A DNA stretch of 64,000 nucleotides from Pyrinomonadaceae bacterium. Its GTDB lineage: Bacteria; Acidobacteriota; Blastocatellia; Pyrinomonadales; Pyrinomonadaceae. Positions within the stretch are counted from its first letter, which is position 1. Every line of letters starts with the position of its first letter. The notes beneath the pieces were generated by a model. That model ran no database searches. It had not been told where the DNA came from and was given only the letters and a program-made list of their open reading frames with translations. Of the stretch, positions 1-8,787 are shown one piece after another. The stretch spans positions 682,001-746,000 of the forward strand of contig DASUNM010000027.1 in the NCBI GenBank assembly GCA_036277115.1. Reading direction: 5' to 3'. The translations under genes and the position numbers were made by a program.

Positions 1-2141
1 TCTCCGACACCATTACCTGGATTTCGGGCAAACACACGCTGCGGTTCGGCGGCGACTTCAAGAGTCATCGGTACGATTCGAATCTGCCGGAAGAGCAGGC
101 GACTGAATTCGAAAAGTTCGACAGCTTCACGCAACTGCTGACCGGTAACGCGACGGAAGCTGACACGCAATTCGGTACTACCGAAAAGAGTTTCCGATTC
201 CGGGACTACAGCGTATTCATCACTGACGATTGGCGGCTGTCGAGAAAGCTAACGCTCAACGCCGGCATGCGATACGAACTGTTTATGTGGCCCACTGAGA
301 AACAAGGACGAATTGGTAACTTTGACTTTACTGCATTCGAACCGTGCTTCACGGCCGCGGGAGCGACCAACGCGCTTTGTGACAATCCATCGTCAGGGTT
401 CCTGGTGCCGTCGAATGTGCAGACCACCGGTTTAGCCAACGTCGATGCCGCAATCAACGCCACTGCGAAAGCCGCCAACAATCACACGCTCAACGGGCAG
501 GACACGAACAACTTCGCGCCGCGTGTCGGGTTTGCCTATTCGCCGCTTGATTCAAATCGCATGGTTATTCGCGGCGGTTTCGGAGTCTTCTATGACCGGC
601 CGTCGGCAGCATTCATCAACACTGTCTTCAGCAACTATCCATTCCTGCGGGAAATTGAAATCACGGTGCCCTCGGGCAATGTGCCTATCGCCAATGCGTT
701 CGCGGCGCAGCCGACTACGCTTGGTCTGAATAACTGGTTGCCGTTCCGTATTGTGCGCGGATCGGGAAGTGCCGGCACATATGTGATCCGCGACAACACT
801 GGCGTCACTGCGGACGCGCGCGGCAACGCGACCGTGGGAGCAAATCTCGGCAACATCGCTGAGACGTTTGAGTTTCGTGCGGTCGATCGCAACTTGAAGA
901 CGCCTTTGGTCCAGCAATGGAATTTGGGTGCGCAATTCGAACTGACGAAGAACCTGGTTGTCGAAGCGCGTTACGTCGGCACGCGCGGCCGTAATTTGCT
1001 GCAAGCGGTCGCGTTCAATCAGGGCTTCGACCTGAATGATTCGACGACGCCCGATCATATTTATGAACGGTTCAATCAGGCCTACGTCGCCGCCGGAGCT
1101 CCGAACGGGCCGCTAAATGGAGGCGCGACTGCGCGGGCGAGAGGACTTGGCCGCGCGTTCGGGTTTGCGAATCCGTACCTGGGCGGTGGAACGGCGACCT
1201 GCGCAGGCGGTGTCCTTGGTGGCGTAGCCGGCGCTTCGATAGATCTGAATCTGGCTAATCCGATCACGTGCTCAGGCAGCACGCTCGGTGGCGGTCAAAT
1301 CATTAACTTCGAAGCGCGCGTGCCGGTGCTAGGCTTCAACGTGCCGGAAGCGCTCCAACTGCGTTCGAACGGCGAGTCGGATTATCACGGCGCGCAATTC
1401 ACCGTGACGCACCGGCTCTCGAAAGGTTTGCACTTCAACGCGGCCTACACGTTTTCGAGATCGGAAGACACCAGCTCAACCGATCCGGGCAGCACTGCCG
1501 GATCGGGCAAGCCCGACGTGCCGAACACCGGATTCGTCGTGCAGGGCGATCAGCGCAACCTGGAAGCGAACCGCGCGGTTTCAGATTTTGATCGCACGCA
1601 TCGGTTCAGCCTGAACTTTGTTTATGATTTGCCGTTCGGCTCAAAGAGCAGGTTTCTCTCGGGCTGGCAGTTGTCAGGATTCTTCCAGGCACAGACCGGC
1701 ACGCCGTACAGCATCTTCGCGCCCGAGCCGGAACTGCAAACGGCTCCACAGTACGCGGATCTTGTGCGCGGCTCAGGCGGCCTGTACCGGCTCGGCTTTG
1801 GGCGGCCCAATCTTTGTGGTGATGTGACCCAGCAGGGCGCCGACATTACTGAAGCTGCTTTCAACCGCGGCGCGTTGTGCACGGCCTTTGGGCAGAACGG
1901 GAACTTATCGCGAAACGCTTTGCGCGCGCCATCGCAATCGCGTCTGGATCTTGGGATCGTCAAGCGCACCAGGATAAGCGAGCGCGTGGTCGCCGAATTT
2001 GGCTGGGACATTTTCAACGTCTTCAACCGGGTGAACTTCGCCGCGCCGGATTCGGAATTGGGCAGTCCCGACTTCGGCCGCATCACCAACAGCGTGGGCG
2101 GTCCGCGTGTGATGCAGTTTCGCGCGAAATTGAAGTTTTAA
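1..2141 (+). CDS. Oar-like TonB-dependent receptor, C-terminal part (5' end outside window)
   Basis: The reading frame is open from the first codon at position 3, so the gene starts upstream; an internal ATG at 267 is not the start. The visible part covers most of an outer-membrane beta-barrel. Near the beginning are HTLRFGGDFK and YSVFITDDWRLSRKLTLNAG, patterns typical of the barrel of Oar-type receptors (carboxypeptidase-regulatory domain, plug, barrel) that are expanded in Acidobacteriota. Further in are ARYVGTRGRNL and FNAAYTFSRSEDTSS, and the protein ends in Phe, as expected for BAM-inserted barrels. The substrate cannot be told. A 17-bp palindrome covers the stop codon (2138-2154). The plug and any N-terminal domain lie outside the window. 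Confidence 0.9.
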   Translation, partial: SDTITWISGKHTLRFGGDFKSHRYDSNLPEEQATEFEKFDSFTQLLTGNATEADTQFGTTEKSFRFRDYSVFITDDWRLSRKLTLNAGMRYELFMWPTEKQGRIGNFDFTAFEPCFTAAGATNALCDNPSSGFLVPSNVQTTGLANVDAAINATAKAANNHTLNGQDTNNFAPRVGFAYSPLDSNRMVIRGGFGVFYDRPSAAFINTVFSNYPFLREIEITVPSGNVPIANAFAAQPTTLGLNNWLPFRIVRGSGSAGTYVIRDNTGVTADARGNATVGANLGNIAETFEFRAVDRNLKTPLVQQWNLGAQFELTKNLVVEARYVGTRGRNLLQAVAFNQGFDLNDSTTPDHIYERFNQAYVAAGAPNGPLNGGATARARGLGRAFGFANPYLGGGTATCAGGVLGGVAGASIDLNLANPITCSGSTLGGGQIINFEARVPVLGFNVPEALQLRSNGESDYHGAQFTVTHRLSKGLHFNAAYTFSRSEDTSSTDPGSTAGSGKPDVPNTGFVVQGDQRNLEANRAVSDFDRTHRFSLNFVYDLPFGSKSRFLSGWQLSGFFQAQTGTPYSIFAPEPELQTAPQYADLVRGSGGLYRLGFGRPNLCGDVTQQGADITEAAFNRGALCTAFGQNGNLSRNALRAPSQSRLDLGIVKRTRISERVVAEFGWDIFNVFNRVNFAAPDSELGSPDFGRITNSVGGPRVMQFRAKLKF

Positions 2142-2203
2142 GGAGACTCCTTAATTGCCAGCGTCGTGACCGAACGTGGTCGCCGCGTACAACCCGTGAC
2201 CGG

Positions 2204-2275
2204 GGAGTCCCAATGGTACGCACGCCTCCGGCGTGCAGCATGCAGAGGCATGCGTACCGATTAAAATGGGACTCC
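2204..2275. repeat. Composite imperfect inverted repeat (REP-like)
   Basis: Two nested pairs of arms are visible. The outer arms GGAGTCCCA (2204-2212) and TGGGACTCC (2267-2275) are perfect. The inner arms at 2215-2228 and 2245-2258 match 13 of 14 bases. The element sits between the receptor gene and the winged-helix gene. It could be a REP-type dispersed repeat, a cruciform or an mRNA hairpin; no U-tract follows, so it is not a standard terminator. Confidence 0.6.
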
Positions 2276-2309
2276 TCCGTCGCGCGTTTAGATTTCGAAT
2301 GAACTCAGA

Positions 2310-2684
2310 ATGAGTAAATCGAACTCAGGCCGAGTATTTCCGCTTCACGTCGTCGAACCCTCAGCTGAAGACGAGGTTTATGACGATGGCTATCTCCGCG
2401 TTGAGCACGAAAACTTTTACCTCGCCTGCGGCGGAGAGCCGCTGTATTTGCCGCGTGTGGAATTTCTGCTGATGTCGCGCCTGTCTCGTTCTATAAACCG
2501 CGTCGTGCGGTCTGAAGAACTCTGGCGCGCAGTATGGGAAAACAGCAAACCTTTGAATTCCGCCAGCCTGCACGTTTACATTCATCGTCTCCGCTCGAAG
2601 CTCGCTCCCTACCGACTCCAAATCGACACGGTTATTAACGTGGGATATCGATTGCTGAAGTCGCCCGCGGCTCCTACTCGATAA
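2310..2684 (+). CDS. Stand-alone OmpR/PhoB-type winged-helix DNA-binding protein
   Basis: The 124-residue protein is almost only a Trans_reg_C winged-helix domain. From about residue 40 it reads like the domain: LYLPRVEFLLMSRLS, then the recognition region NSASLHVYIHRLRSKL and the wing ending INVGYRLL. There is no receiver domain and no transmembrane segment, so it is neither a full response regulator nor a CadC-type sensor. It probably binds DNA; target and signal are unknown. It follows a large inverted repeat (2204-2275) that could be its operator, but this is speculation. No strong Shine-Dalgarno is seen before the ATG. Confidence 0.75.
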   Translation: MSKSNSGRVFPLHVVEPSAEDEVYDDGYLRVEHENFYLACGGEPLYLPRVEFLLMSRLSRSINRVVRSEELWRAVWENSKPLNSASLHVYIHRLRSKLAPYRLQIDTVINVGYRLLKSPAAPTR

Positions 2685-2742
2685 CCAATTAAGTGAGTGA
2701 GGACCGTTGAGCAATCAATGTGCTGGTGTGCCCATTGGCTCC

Positions 2743-3753
2743 TCAAGAAGTACCGCGCTTGCCGCCTTCTTTCTTGGAAAACCCCTTCGGGCGTACCTGG
2801 TCGTGCTCAAGAGGCGAGTGGTCCTCCGATTCCTTCGGGAACAGCAACGATGCGGCCACGGCCACGCCTAAGACCAGCGCTACCACCCCCAGCGACGCCT
2901 CGACGGGAATTTTGTAAACGTCGCTCAGCAACATCTTCACTCCGACGAAGGCCAGCACCACCGACAGTCCCAGCTTTAGGAAGTGGAACTTGTGGATCAC
3001 TCCCGCCAGCAGAAAGTAGAGCGCGCGCAGACCCAGGATCGCGAAGACGTTCGACGTGTAGACCAGGTATGCGTCCTGCGTGATGGCGAAGATGGCCGGA
3101 ATCGAATCCAACGCGAAGATCAGGTCCGTTGTCTCCACCAGCACGAGCACGACGAAAAGCGGTGTGGCCATGCGCTGCATCGCTCCGCCCACGCTGGCCG
3201 GCTCGCGCACAAAGAAGCTCTGGCCGCGGTAAGTTTTCGTGACCGGAATGAAGCGGTGCAAGAGCCTTAGGACGGGGTTCGCGGCCGGCTCGATATCTTG
3301 CTCGTCATGCGTCGCCATCCTGATCCCGGTGACAACGAGGAACGCGCCGAAGACGTAAATGATCCAGTGGAACTGCTTGATGAGGTAGGCGCCCGCGCCG
3401 ATCATCGCACCCCTCATCAGCAGGGCTCCGATCACGCCCCAGAAAAGGACCCGGTGCTGATGCTTTGATGGGACTTTGAAGTAGGCAAAGATCAGGACGA
3501 AGACGAAGATGTTGTCTACCGAGAGCGCCTTCTCAATGAGGTAGCCCGTCAGAAACTCCTTCCCAGCCTGCGCGCCGAGAAAGTGATAGACGCCGTAATT
3601 GAACAACAGCGCGAGCGTCACCCAGACGGCGCTCCAGCCGGCGGCCTCCCGGAGCGAAACCTCGTGCGCCTTGCGGTGAAAGATACCGAGGTCGACCGCC
3701 AGCATCACCAGCACGAAAACGTTGAACCCCACCCAAAGCCAAATTTGATCCAT
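2743..3753 (-). CDS. TerC family integral membrane protein (Alx-like, probable Mn2+ exporter)
   Basis: The 336-residue polytopic protein has the TerC family signatures: an early acidic membrane segment (LAVDLGIF), IEKALSVDNIFVFVLIF with the conserved Asp, and a second repeat LVLVETTDLIFALDSIPAIF. A hydrophilic tail follows the last helix. Members such as E. coli Alx and Bacillus MeeF/MeeY act in Mn2+ export and in metallation of secreted enzymes. The gene lies 86 bp downstream of a tandem universal stress protein on the same strand, and the pair follows a yybP-ykoY Mn2+ riboswitch (4824-4976), a usual partner of TerC genes. Manganese export is inferred from family and riboswitch. Confidence 0.92.
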   Translation of the reverse strand: MDQIWLWVGFNVFVLVMLAVDLGIFHRKAHEVSLREAAGWSAVWVTLALLFNYGVYHFLGAQAGKEFLTGYLIEKALSVDNIFVFVLIFAYFKVPSKHQHRVLFWGVIGALLMRGAMIGAGAYLIKQFHWIIYVFGAFLVVTGIRMATHDEQDIEPAANPVLRLLHRFIPVTKTYRGQSFFVREPASVGGAMQRMATPLFVVLVLVETTDLIFALDSIPAIFAITQDAYLVYTSNVFAILGLRALYFLLAGVIHKFHFLKLGLSVVLAFVGVKMLLSDVYKIPVEASLGVVALVLGVAVAASLLFPKESEDHSPLEHDQVRPKGFSKKEGGKRGTS

Positions 3754-3839
3754 ACAATCTCTATTCTTAAAGGTGCTTCGACGCGCGTCGTCGCCTTGGA
3801 GATCGGCGGCGCCGACCCCTGATCAAGCGGCGCGATGGG

Positions 3840-4712
3840 TCACTTGCCCGTCGCGCCCCCGCCGAATCGCACCACTTCAACCGAACAATGCGCCCGCGCC
3901 GCCACAGCGGCAGAGACACTGCCATGCAGGAGGTGCTGGAAGCCGTGCACGTGTCTGGCCCCGACAAAAATAGTGTCGGCGCGCCATTTTTCCGCCTCTT
4001 GCACAAGGACCGTTGCGGCGTCTCCGTCAAGGTTTACTTCACTGGCGACCAGGCCGGCGGCCCTTAACCTCTCTTCGGCAACCCCGATGCTTTGACCGGC
4101 CATTTTTCCGACGCTGATTGAACGCACCTCAGTGCCCGGCGGCCATGTGCGTAAAGTGACGGCGTTTAGTGCGGGCTCCGCGTGGGCCGAGCCGTCAAAC
4201 CCAACCAGGATCCGAATTGGTCCGTCGCTGCGCCGCTCACCACATCGCGCTACCCGCACGGGGCACGAGGCGTCGTAAAGCACTGCTTGCGAAACGCTGC
4301 CAAGGATTAGTCTTCCGCCTACGGTTGAGTGGCCGTGTGATCCGATCGTGATCAGATCAACATCAAGGCGGTTGGCCATCTGGAGCAGTTCCCACGCCGG
4401 CGTGCCGCCCTCGGCCTCAGCTCTGACAGACCACCCGGGAAAATCCTGACTGATGCGAACCGCGGCCTCCTGCGCCATCGCCAATGCGCTTTTGACAGCT
4501 TCGGTCGCGCGCAACTGCGAAGGCCGGACCATCGCGGCAGCGGGGCCGGAAATTGTCTCGTTGACCTCATTATCGGGAATGAAGACATACGCGATCGTAG
4601 CGACGACTGCTTCCACGGCCGCCGGCAAGCCGGCGCGCCGCAAGTCCTGCAACATCGCGTCGGAACACTCCGACCCGTCGTATGCGATTAGCAGCCTGGA
4701 AATCTTTTTCAA
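3840..4712 (-). CDS. Tandem-domain universal stress protein
   Basis: This 290-residue protein carries two USP domains. The first starts LLIAYDGSECS and has the ATP-loop motif GSHGHSTVGGRLILGSVS (G-2X-G-9X-GS pattern). The second starts RILVGFDGSAHAEPAL and ends with the weaker GARHVHGFQHLLHGSVS, so nucleotide binding is best supported for the N-terminal domain. Translation probably starts at TTG 4712, preceded by the strong Shine-Dalgarno AGGAGGTGAG. It is the first gene after the Mn2+ riboswitch and precedes terC, so the stress protein is predicted to be induced with TerC by manganese. Its molecular role is unknown. Confidence 0.9.
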   Translation of the reverse strand: MKKISRLLIAYDGSECSDAMLQDLRRAGLPAAVEAVVATIAYVFIPDNEVNETISGPAAAMVRPSQLRATEAVKSALAMAQEAAVRISQDFPGWSVRAEAEGGTPAWELLQMANRLDVDLITIGSHGHSTVGGRLILGSVSQAVLYDASCPVRVARCGERRSDGPIRILVGFDGSAHAEPALNAVTLRTWPPGTEVRSISVGKMAGQSIGVAEERLRAAGLVASEVNLDGDAATVLVQEAEKWRADTIFVGARHVHGFQHLLHGSVSAAVAARAHCSVEVVRFGGGATGK

Positions 4713-4823
4713 TCTCTCACCTCCTGGCGGCGGCTAGAGACCTGGCTTGGGTGGTTGGAATATATAGAAGCTCGCCCATCGCCCGTCCTTTCGCGCGCCA
4801 ATCCAAACGATTCCCGGTGCGCC

Positions 4824-4863
4824 AAAAGAAAAAACCTTCTGCGCGCCGTAAAGCCGCAAAAGG
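4824..4863 (-). terminator. Intrinsic terminator of the Mn2+ riboswitch
   Basis: On the minus strand CCTTTTGCGGC and GGCGCGCAGAAGG (4863-4835) form a GC-rich hairpin around TTTAC, followed by a T-rich run (4834-4824). The first six bases of the hairpin are also the 3' strand of riboswitch helix P1, so P1 and the terminator are mutually exclusive. Confidence 0.85.
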
Positions 4864-4976
4864 TCTTGGTCGTTGAGCTGCGTTTGCTCTACCCGATGTG
4901 CCGGGCGCCTACTGTCGGGCGCCGTGTTGACGGCCTCATCGGACCATTAGGGCAGGTGACCTACTCCCCTTTTCGA
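4858..4976 (-). ncRNA. yybP-ykoY manganese riboswitch aptamer
   Basis: Read on the minus strand, the segment shows the family's conserved blocks in order: AAAAGGGGAGTAG (4973-4961), GTCAACA (4931-4925) and CCAAGACCTTTT (4869-4858). The ends pair as P1 (AAAAGG with CCTTTT). In the known family Mn2+ binding stabilises the aptamer and switches expression on. Here the P1 3' strand is shared with a terminator hairpin (4863-4835), which fits Mn2+-dependent antitermination of the stress protein and TerC genes. Identified by eye from consensus blocks; a covariance-model search was not run. Confidence 0.85.
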
Positions 4977-4984
4977 ATGCGAAG

Positions 4985-5013
4985 AGTTTACATCTGACTG
5001 ATGGTGATTTCAA
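4985..5013 (-). promoter_or_regulatory. Sigma70-type promoter for the riboswitch-USP-terC operon
   Basis: On the minus strand there is TTGAAA (5013-5008), a 17-bp spacer, and TAAACT (4990-4985). The predicted transcription start falls near 4978, at the 5' end of the riboswitch aptamer. The rest of the 380-bp gap between 4713 and 5092 holds the riboswitch leader and the upstream region of the divergent CNNM gene, for which no clear promoter was seen. Confidence 0.65.
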
Positions 5014-5092
5014 CCATGGGGTGTTCACCGGTCTTGAGTTTTAGCGTTAGCCATTCCACCGAAAGTTCACATCACGCTAGCGAAGCCATAGA

Positions 5093-6505
5093 ATGAGATT
5101 CGTGATTAGCGCTGTTTACATCATCGTCGTGTTCTTCCTGGTTTTCGCGAACGGCTTTTTTGTAGCCTCAGAATTTGCTCTGGTGGGCGTGCGGCGTTCG
5201 CGGATTGAGACGCTGGCCGCCGGCGGAAGTCTGAAAGCGCGCCGGTTGCTCGGGCTGCTTGATAACTTAAACGCCTACATTTCTGCTACCCAACTGGGAA
5301 TTACGATGGCGTCGTTGGCTCTCGGTTGGATTGGAGAGCCGGTTTTCGCTCACTTACTCGAGGCTCCGCTCAAGGGCAGAGTTTCGGACCTGACGTTACA
5401 CACCATTTCTTTCGCGATCGCCTTCGCCATTATCACCTTTCTGCACATCGTACTCGGTGAACTTGCGCCCAAGACCCTCGCGTTGGAAAGAGCGGAAAAA
5501 GTCGCCTTGGCTATTTCATGGCCCATGCGAGCGTTCTACAAAATCTTTCAATGGCCCATTCGGCTGCTTGACTGGGCCGGAACGCGTACGGTGCGGCTAT
5601 TTGGTCTGCATCCGACCCAGGAGCACGCATCTGTTTACACTGAAGCAGAGTTGCGCCAACTGATAGACATCTCCCGCAAGAGCGGTCATCTCGAACTTCA
5701 GGAGCAGCAGCTGATTCAGGGAGTTTTTGAGTTCTCGGACGCCGAGGTGCGTGAAGCGATGGTCCCGCGCAATCAGCTTGAGGCGGTCCCGGTGAAGGCT
5801 ACTCTGGAAGAAGTAAGAACAGCGTTCGTGTCCACCGGCTATTCGCGGCTTCCTGTTTATGGCGAGCAGCTTGATGACATCGTAGGCTTGTTGTTCCGAA
5901 AGGACGTGGACATGGGGAGAATTCCTCATGAGAGTTTCGACGTGAGATCACTGGTTCGGCATCCGGCTTACATACCGGTGACCGCTTCCCTCGGCGAAGC
6001 GCTTAAGCAGATGCAAACTGCGCGTGTTCATTTCATGTTTGTGGTCGACGAACACGGCGGCGTTGAGGGGATACTCACGCTCGAAGATCTGCTGGAGGAA
6101 ATAGTCGGAGAAATTAACGACGAGTACGATGAAGAGGTACGTGAGCAGATCAGAAAAGATGGTGATGCGTACGTTCTGGATGGAATGTTAGCCGTACGCG
6201 ACGCCAATCAGCACTTGAAACTGAATTTGCCTGAAGGCTCCGGTTACACGACGATCGCAGGTTTCCTGATGGAGCGCGCCGGGCGCGTTTTGCAGAGCGG
6301 CGATAGGGTGGAACATGAGGGCGCCATTTTTGAAATCGAACGAGTTGAGAAGCGGCGCATCGCCCGTATCAGGCTAACTCCCCCGCCTAAAACAGAAAAA
6401 GAGCAAGCGACATCAATGCATTCCTTATTTGGCGCGACAGTGTTGGCCGGAGAGACAGCTACGTCATTAGCTGCCGGCGCGGAGCCGCTGCTTCTTTGTA
6501 TTTAA
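5093..6505 (+). CDS. CNNM/CorC family protein (DUF21-CBS pair-CorC_HlyC)
   Basis: The 470-residue protein follows the UPF0053 order: four N-terminal membrane segments of DUF21 (residues 1 to about 190, with NGFFVASEFALVGVRRSRIE and LHIVLGELAPKTLALE), a CBS pair (about 205-335, with VREAMVPRNQLEAVPV and HGGVEGILTLEDLLEEIVGE), and a C-terminal CorC_HlyC domain (about 350-425). Relatives are linked to Mg2+/Co2+ or Na+ transport and resistance. It is divergent from the Mn2+-regulated terC operon, so the region may be a small divalent-cation island (inference). The last 40 residues are variable. Confidence 0.9.
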   Translation: MRFVISAVYIIVVFFLVFANGFFVASEFALVGVRRSRIETLAAGGSLKARRLLGLLDNLNAYISATQLGITMASLALGWIGEPVFAHLLEAPLKGRVSDLTLHTISFAIAFAIITFLHIVLGELAPKTLALERAEKVALAISWPMRAFYKIFQWPIRLLDWAGTRTVRLFGLHPTQEHASVYTEAELRQLIDISRKSGHLELQEQQLIQGVFEFSDAEVREAMVPRNQLEAVPVKATLEEVRTAFVSTGYSRLPVYGEQLDDIVGLLFRKDVDMGRIPHESFDVRSLVRHPAYIPVTASLGEALKQMQTARVHFMFVVDEHGGVEGILTLEDLLEEIVGEINDEYDEEVREQIRKDGDAYVLDGMLAVRDANQHLKLNLPEGSGYTTIAGFLMERAGRVLQSGDRVEHEGAIFEIERVEKRRIARIRLTPPPKTEKEQATSMHSLFGATVLAGETATSLAAGAEPLLLCI

Positions 6506-6534
6506 TCTAGCCTCAAACCACGTACAGCTTGCTC

Positions 6535-7458
6535 TTACCGAAGACCTAGTTGCCGGCGTAGCCATGACGCGCGGTCACGCTTTGCTTCATCGTTCAAAGC
6601 GTGACCCGCTTCATAAAAGGTGATGAGTTTCGGTTTGCTTGCCTGCTCCGAATAGAGCCTGGCATTTTCTTCTGTCGGATAGTGGTCCGTCTTGCCGAAC
6701 TGAAGGAATAGCGCCGCAGGTGCGACGTGACTAATGTAGTTTATCGGGTCAACAACCACCATAGTCTTGAAATAGTTTTCCTGTTGTTCCTTAGTCAACG
6801 ATTTTCGTGTTTCAACAATTGCCGGAACAGTGCTGGTCCGTAAAAACTCAGTCAGACTCGGTGCGCCGGCCATAATCACGTAGGCTTTGATGCGGTTCTC
6901 AACCCCAGCCAGGATCGCGCCCGTGTGCGCGCCGTAACTGTGTCCGACAAAACCGATACGCTTCGGATCAACGTCCGGGCGTGACCGAAGCAAATCCACG
7001 CCGCGCCGCAAATCAATTACCGTCTGAATGTAAATGTCGCGGTCAACTTCAGGTTTAGTCACCGTAGAATCAAAATCTCGTTTCGAGTCTCCGCCGCGCG
7101 AGAACGGAGCGTCTATCAACAACGACACGGCGCCTGCTTTAGCTAGTGCCACCGCTTCGTCGAGAAAATTGTTCCGGCTTCCCGGACGTGCATGCATGAA
7201 AATAACCGCGGCGAATTTTCGTCGCGGGCCACCCGGCACGACCAGGTAAGCCGTTATTCGGCCGCCTTTGGGACTCTGATAAGAAATATCGTGAATGCGA
7301 ACGCCGTCTTTCTCTTCCACGTGAATTTCTTTCACCTCAAGTGAAAGAGCTCGGTCGTAAGCGAACATCTGGCGTAATTCGCTAATGGACCTGGACTGAG
7401 CGACACCACCGCCGCCCGCGGCAAAGATTAACAGCATTGTGATGAACAGACGTCTCAC
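6535..7458 (-). CDS. Secreted alpha/beta hydrolase (dienelactone hydrolase-like)
   Basis: The 307-residue protein begins with a short signal peptide ending around AAGGGGVAQ. The hydrolase fold shows the nucleophile elbow GFVGHSYGAHTG, an acid in FGKTDHYPTEEN and the histidine in FYEAGHALNDE. The GTG start at 7458 has AAGGGG just upstream. The fold matches prolyl-oligopeptidase/dienelactone-hydrolase relatives; substrate is unknown. It is convergent with the CNNM gene, 29 bp away. Confidence 0.8.
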   Translation of the reverse strand: MRRLFITMLLIFAAGGGGVAQSRSISELRQMFAYDRALSLEVKEIHVEEKDGVRIHDISYQSPKGGRITAYLVVPGGPRRKFAAVIFMHARPGSRNNFLDEAVALAKAGAVSLLIDAPFSRGGDSKRDFDSTVTKPEVDRDIYIQTVIDLRRGVDLLRSRPDVDPKRIGFVGHSYGAHTGAILAGVENRIKAYVIMAGAPSLTEFLRTSTVPAIVETRKSLTKEQQENYFKTMVVVDPINYISHVAPAALFLQFGKTDHYPTEENARLYSEQASKPKLITFYEAGHALNDEAKRDRASWLRRQLGLR

Positions 7459-7560
7459 CGGTTTTTCCCCTTACGGGTCAGGTTATGTAGTGCGTATGAT
7501 GCGAGGAAAACGGAAAGCGTCTAACGAGAACTGACGAGTTGTTCGATTGCGGCCAACTGA

Positions 7561-7950
7561 TTAATTGCGCTGCTCAGCAAATTTCTGTTGCCACATTTTT
7601 TCAACTCGACGTGACGCAATAGTGCCTACCGCTAGATGAGCAACGAGTAGAAGAATAATGGACATCCCAAACATCACTTTCGTCTCCCCGGCCTTTGCCC
7701 AAATGAATCCAAGAACGATCCCATAAAAGGGAAACTGTAGAGCTGCGAGGACGAGGGCGATGAAAGGTCGCTCAAAGAGCGAGGGATCGGCGATGAGTGC
7801 AAAGGGAAACACCTTTTCCGCAATACTGGAATCAGAACAAATCGAGAACGTCAGGAAGAAGGTTATGACTAAGGTCACCGCACCGACACCGACACCACTG
7901 CCTAGTCCAACAATTATGCCGGGAATTGGATCCTTTGCAGTCATAAGCAA
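7561..7950 (-). CDS. Small membrane protein of unknown function
   Basis: The 129-residue protein has three hydrophobic stretches: a glycine/valine-rich one near residues 10-35, one near 65-85 and one near 93-112, with a charged tail. No family was recognised. The start is uncertain, since ATG codons lie at residues 1 and 3. A plus-strand frame that overlaps it (7760-8248) also crosses the next gene and is judged a shadow. Confidence 0.5.
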   Translation of the reverse strand: MLMTAKDPIPGIIVGLGSGVGVGAVTLVITFFLTFSICSDSSIAEKVFPFALIADPSLFERPFIALVLAALQFPFYGIVLGFIWAKAGETKVMFGMSIILLLVAHLAVGTIASRRVEKMWQQKFAEQRN

Positions 7951-8070
7951 CCGAAGGTCAGAAGCGCCCGGCGGCTCTACAGCAAGGATGAACGATGAGG
8001 ATGAGGCCGAAACTTCTTGTACTCATCACCCATCGGTGCCCAACCTATCACGCCTGCTCGAACGTGTTTT

Positions 8071-8544
8071 TTACTCGCCGGCTGTTCGATCCGCAGACGG
8101 TGCCTCAACAGCGACGCCGTGTTTGAAAACCATCTCACCGCCCAGCCATCCGGAGATGCTGATCAGGATTACGCCCAGAACTGAGAGCGCGAACGGAATT
8201 GTATGGCTGCCGCTGACCATGCTTGAGCCGCTCGACGTGCGCAGATAGAAGCTGCCCGCGAAGACAAGCAGCGCAATTACATTCAGCCGCGCGTGCCAGT
8301 TGGCGAGCTTCACCACTGTCTTATCTGTGAGCGACAGCCAGTCAATAAGTCCTGGTACTGCTGCCGCGGCGCCTCCAATGATGCCGGCCAACAAAGTGTA
8401 GAAGGCGATGTAGTCTTTCCACACCAGATTGCCGCGCCATAGATAGATCACGTCCGCAACCAATGAGAAGACCCAGAGAGCGATTGGAAATGGAATGATC
8501 ATCGGATGAACAGGATGTCCACCAATGCTTGCAGGACTTGCCAT
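8071..8544 (-). CDS. DUF2231 family membrane protein
   Basis: The 157-residue protein starts with the family hallmark GGHPVHPMIIPFPIALW, followed by four hydrophobic segments and conserved GLIDWLSL and ANWHARLNV. DUF2231 proteins are membrane proteins of unknown role, sometimes proposed to bind heme through conserved histidines, which are visible here. Start ATG 8544 has AAAGGAG 6 nt upstream. It appears monocistronic. Confidence 0.85.
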   Translation of the reverse strand: MASPASIGGHPVHPMIIPFPIALWVFSLVADVIYLWRGNLVWKDYIAFYTLLAGIIGGAAAAVPGLIDWLSLTDKTVVKLANWHARLNVIALLVFAGSFYLRTSSGSSMVSGSHTIPFALSVLGVILISISGWLGGEMVFKHGVAVEAPSADRTAGE

Positions 8545-8611
8545 GTTGACTCCTTTCTATTCCGACCCCGCCTTGATCCGGATAAGCCAACGTGGTTGTT
8601 GGCGTAAAAGA

Positions 8612-8675
8612 GTCGCGAAGCGACGATTGGAGTGTAGCCCCGAGCAGGGTCCCCAAGCGAGCATCTCGCGTGGGG
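8612..8675. repeat. Pair of intergenic hairpins
   Basis: The 243-bp gap between 8545 and 8787 has no gene. It contains the palindrome GTCGC-gaa-GCGAC (8612-8624) and a second hairpin with stems at 8651-8661 and 8665-8675, loop CAT, one mismatch. Neither has a U-tract. They resemble REP-type palindromic units; other copies would have to be searched for elsewhere in the genome. Confidence 0.4.
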
Positions 8676-8787
8676 TGCTTGTGAGAGCCCCCTAAAGCGT
8701 CGGGATAACCCGGGCTATCATCTGTAACCGCTACGCGTTAGCTGAGCAGCGTTCAGAAGTGACCGGGCGGCATAATTGTTTCGGGCA

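Noticed and set aside
267..269. ATG as start of the receptor gene
   Set aside because: The frame is open upstream to the window edge with clear barrel sequence.
7760..8248. 162-codon plus-strand frame
   Set aside because: Antisense to the small membrane protein and to the DUF2231 gene; only the latter have protein-like features.
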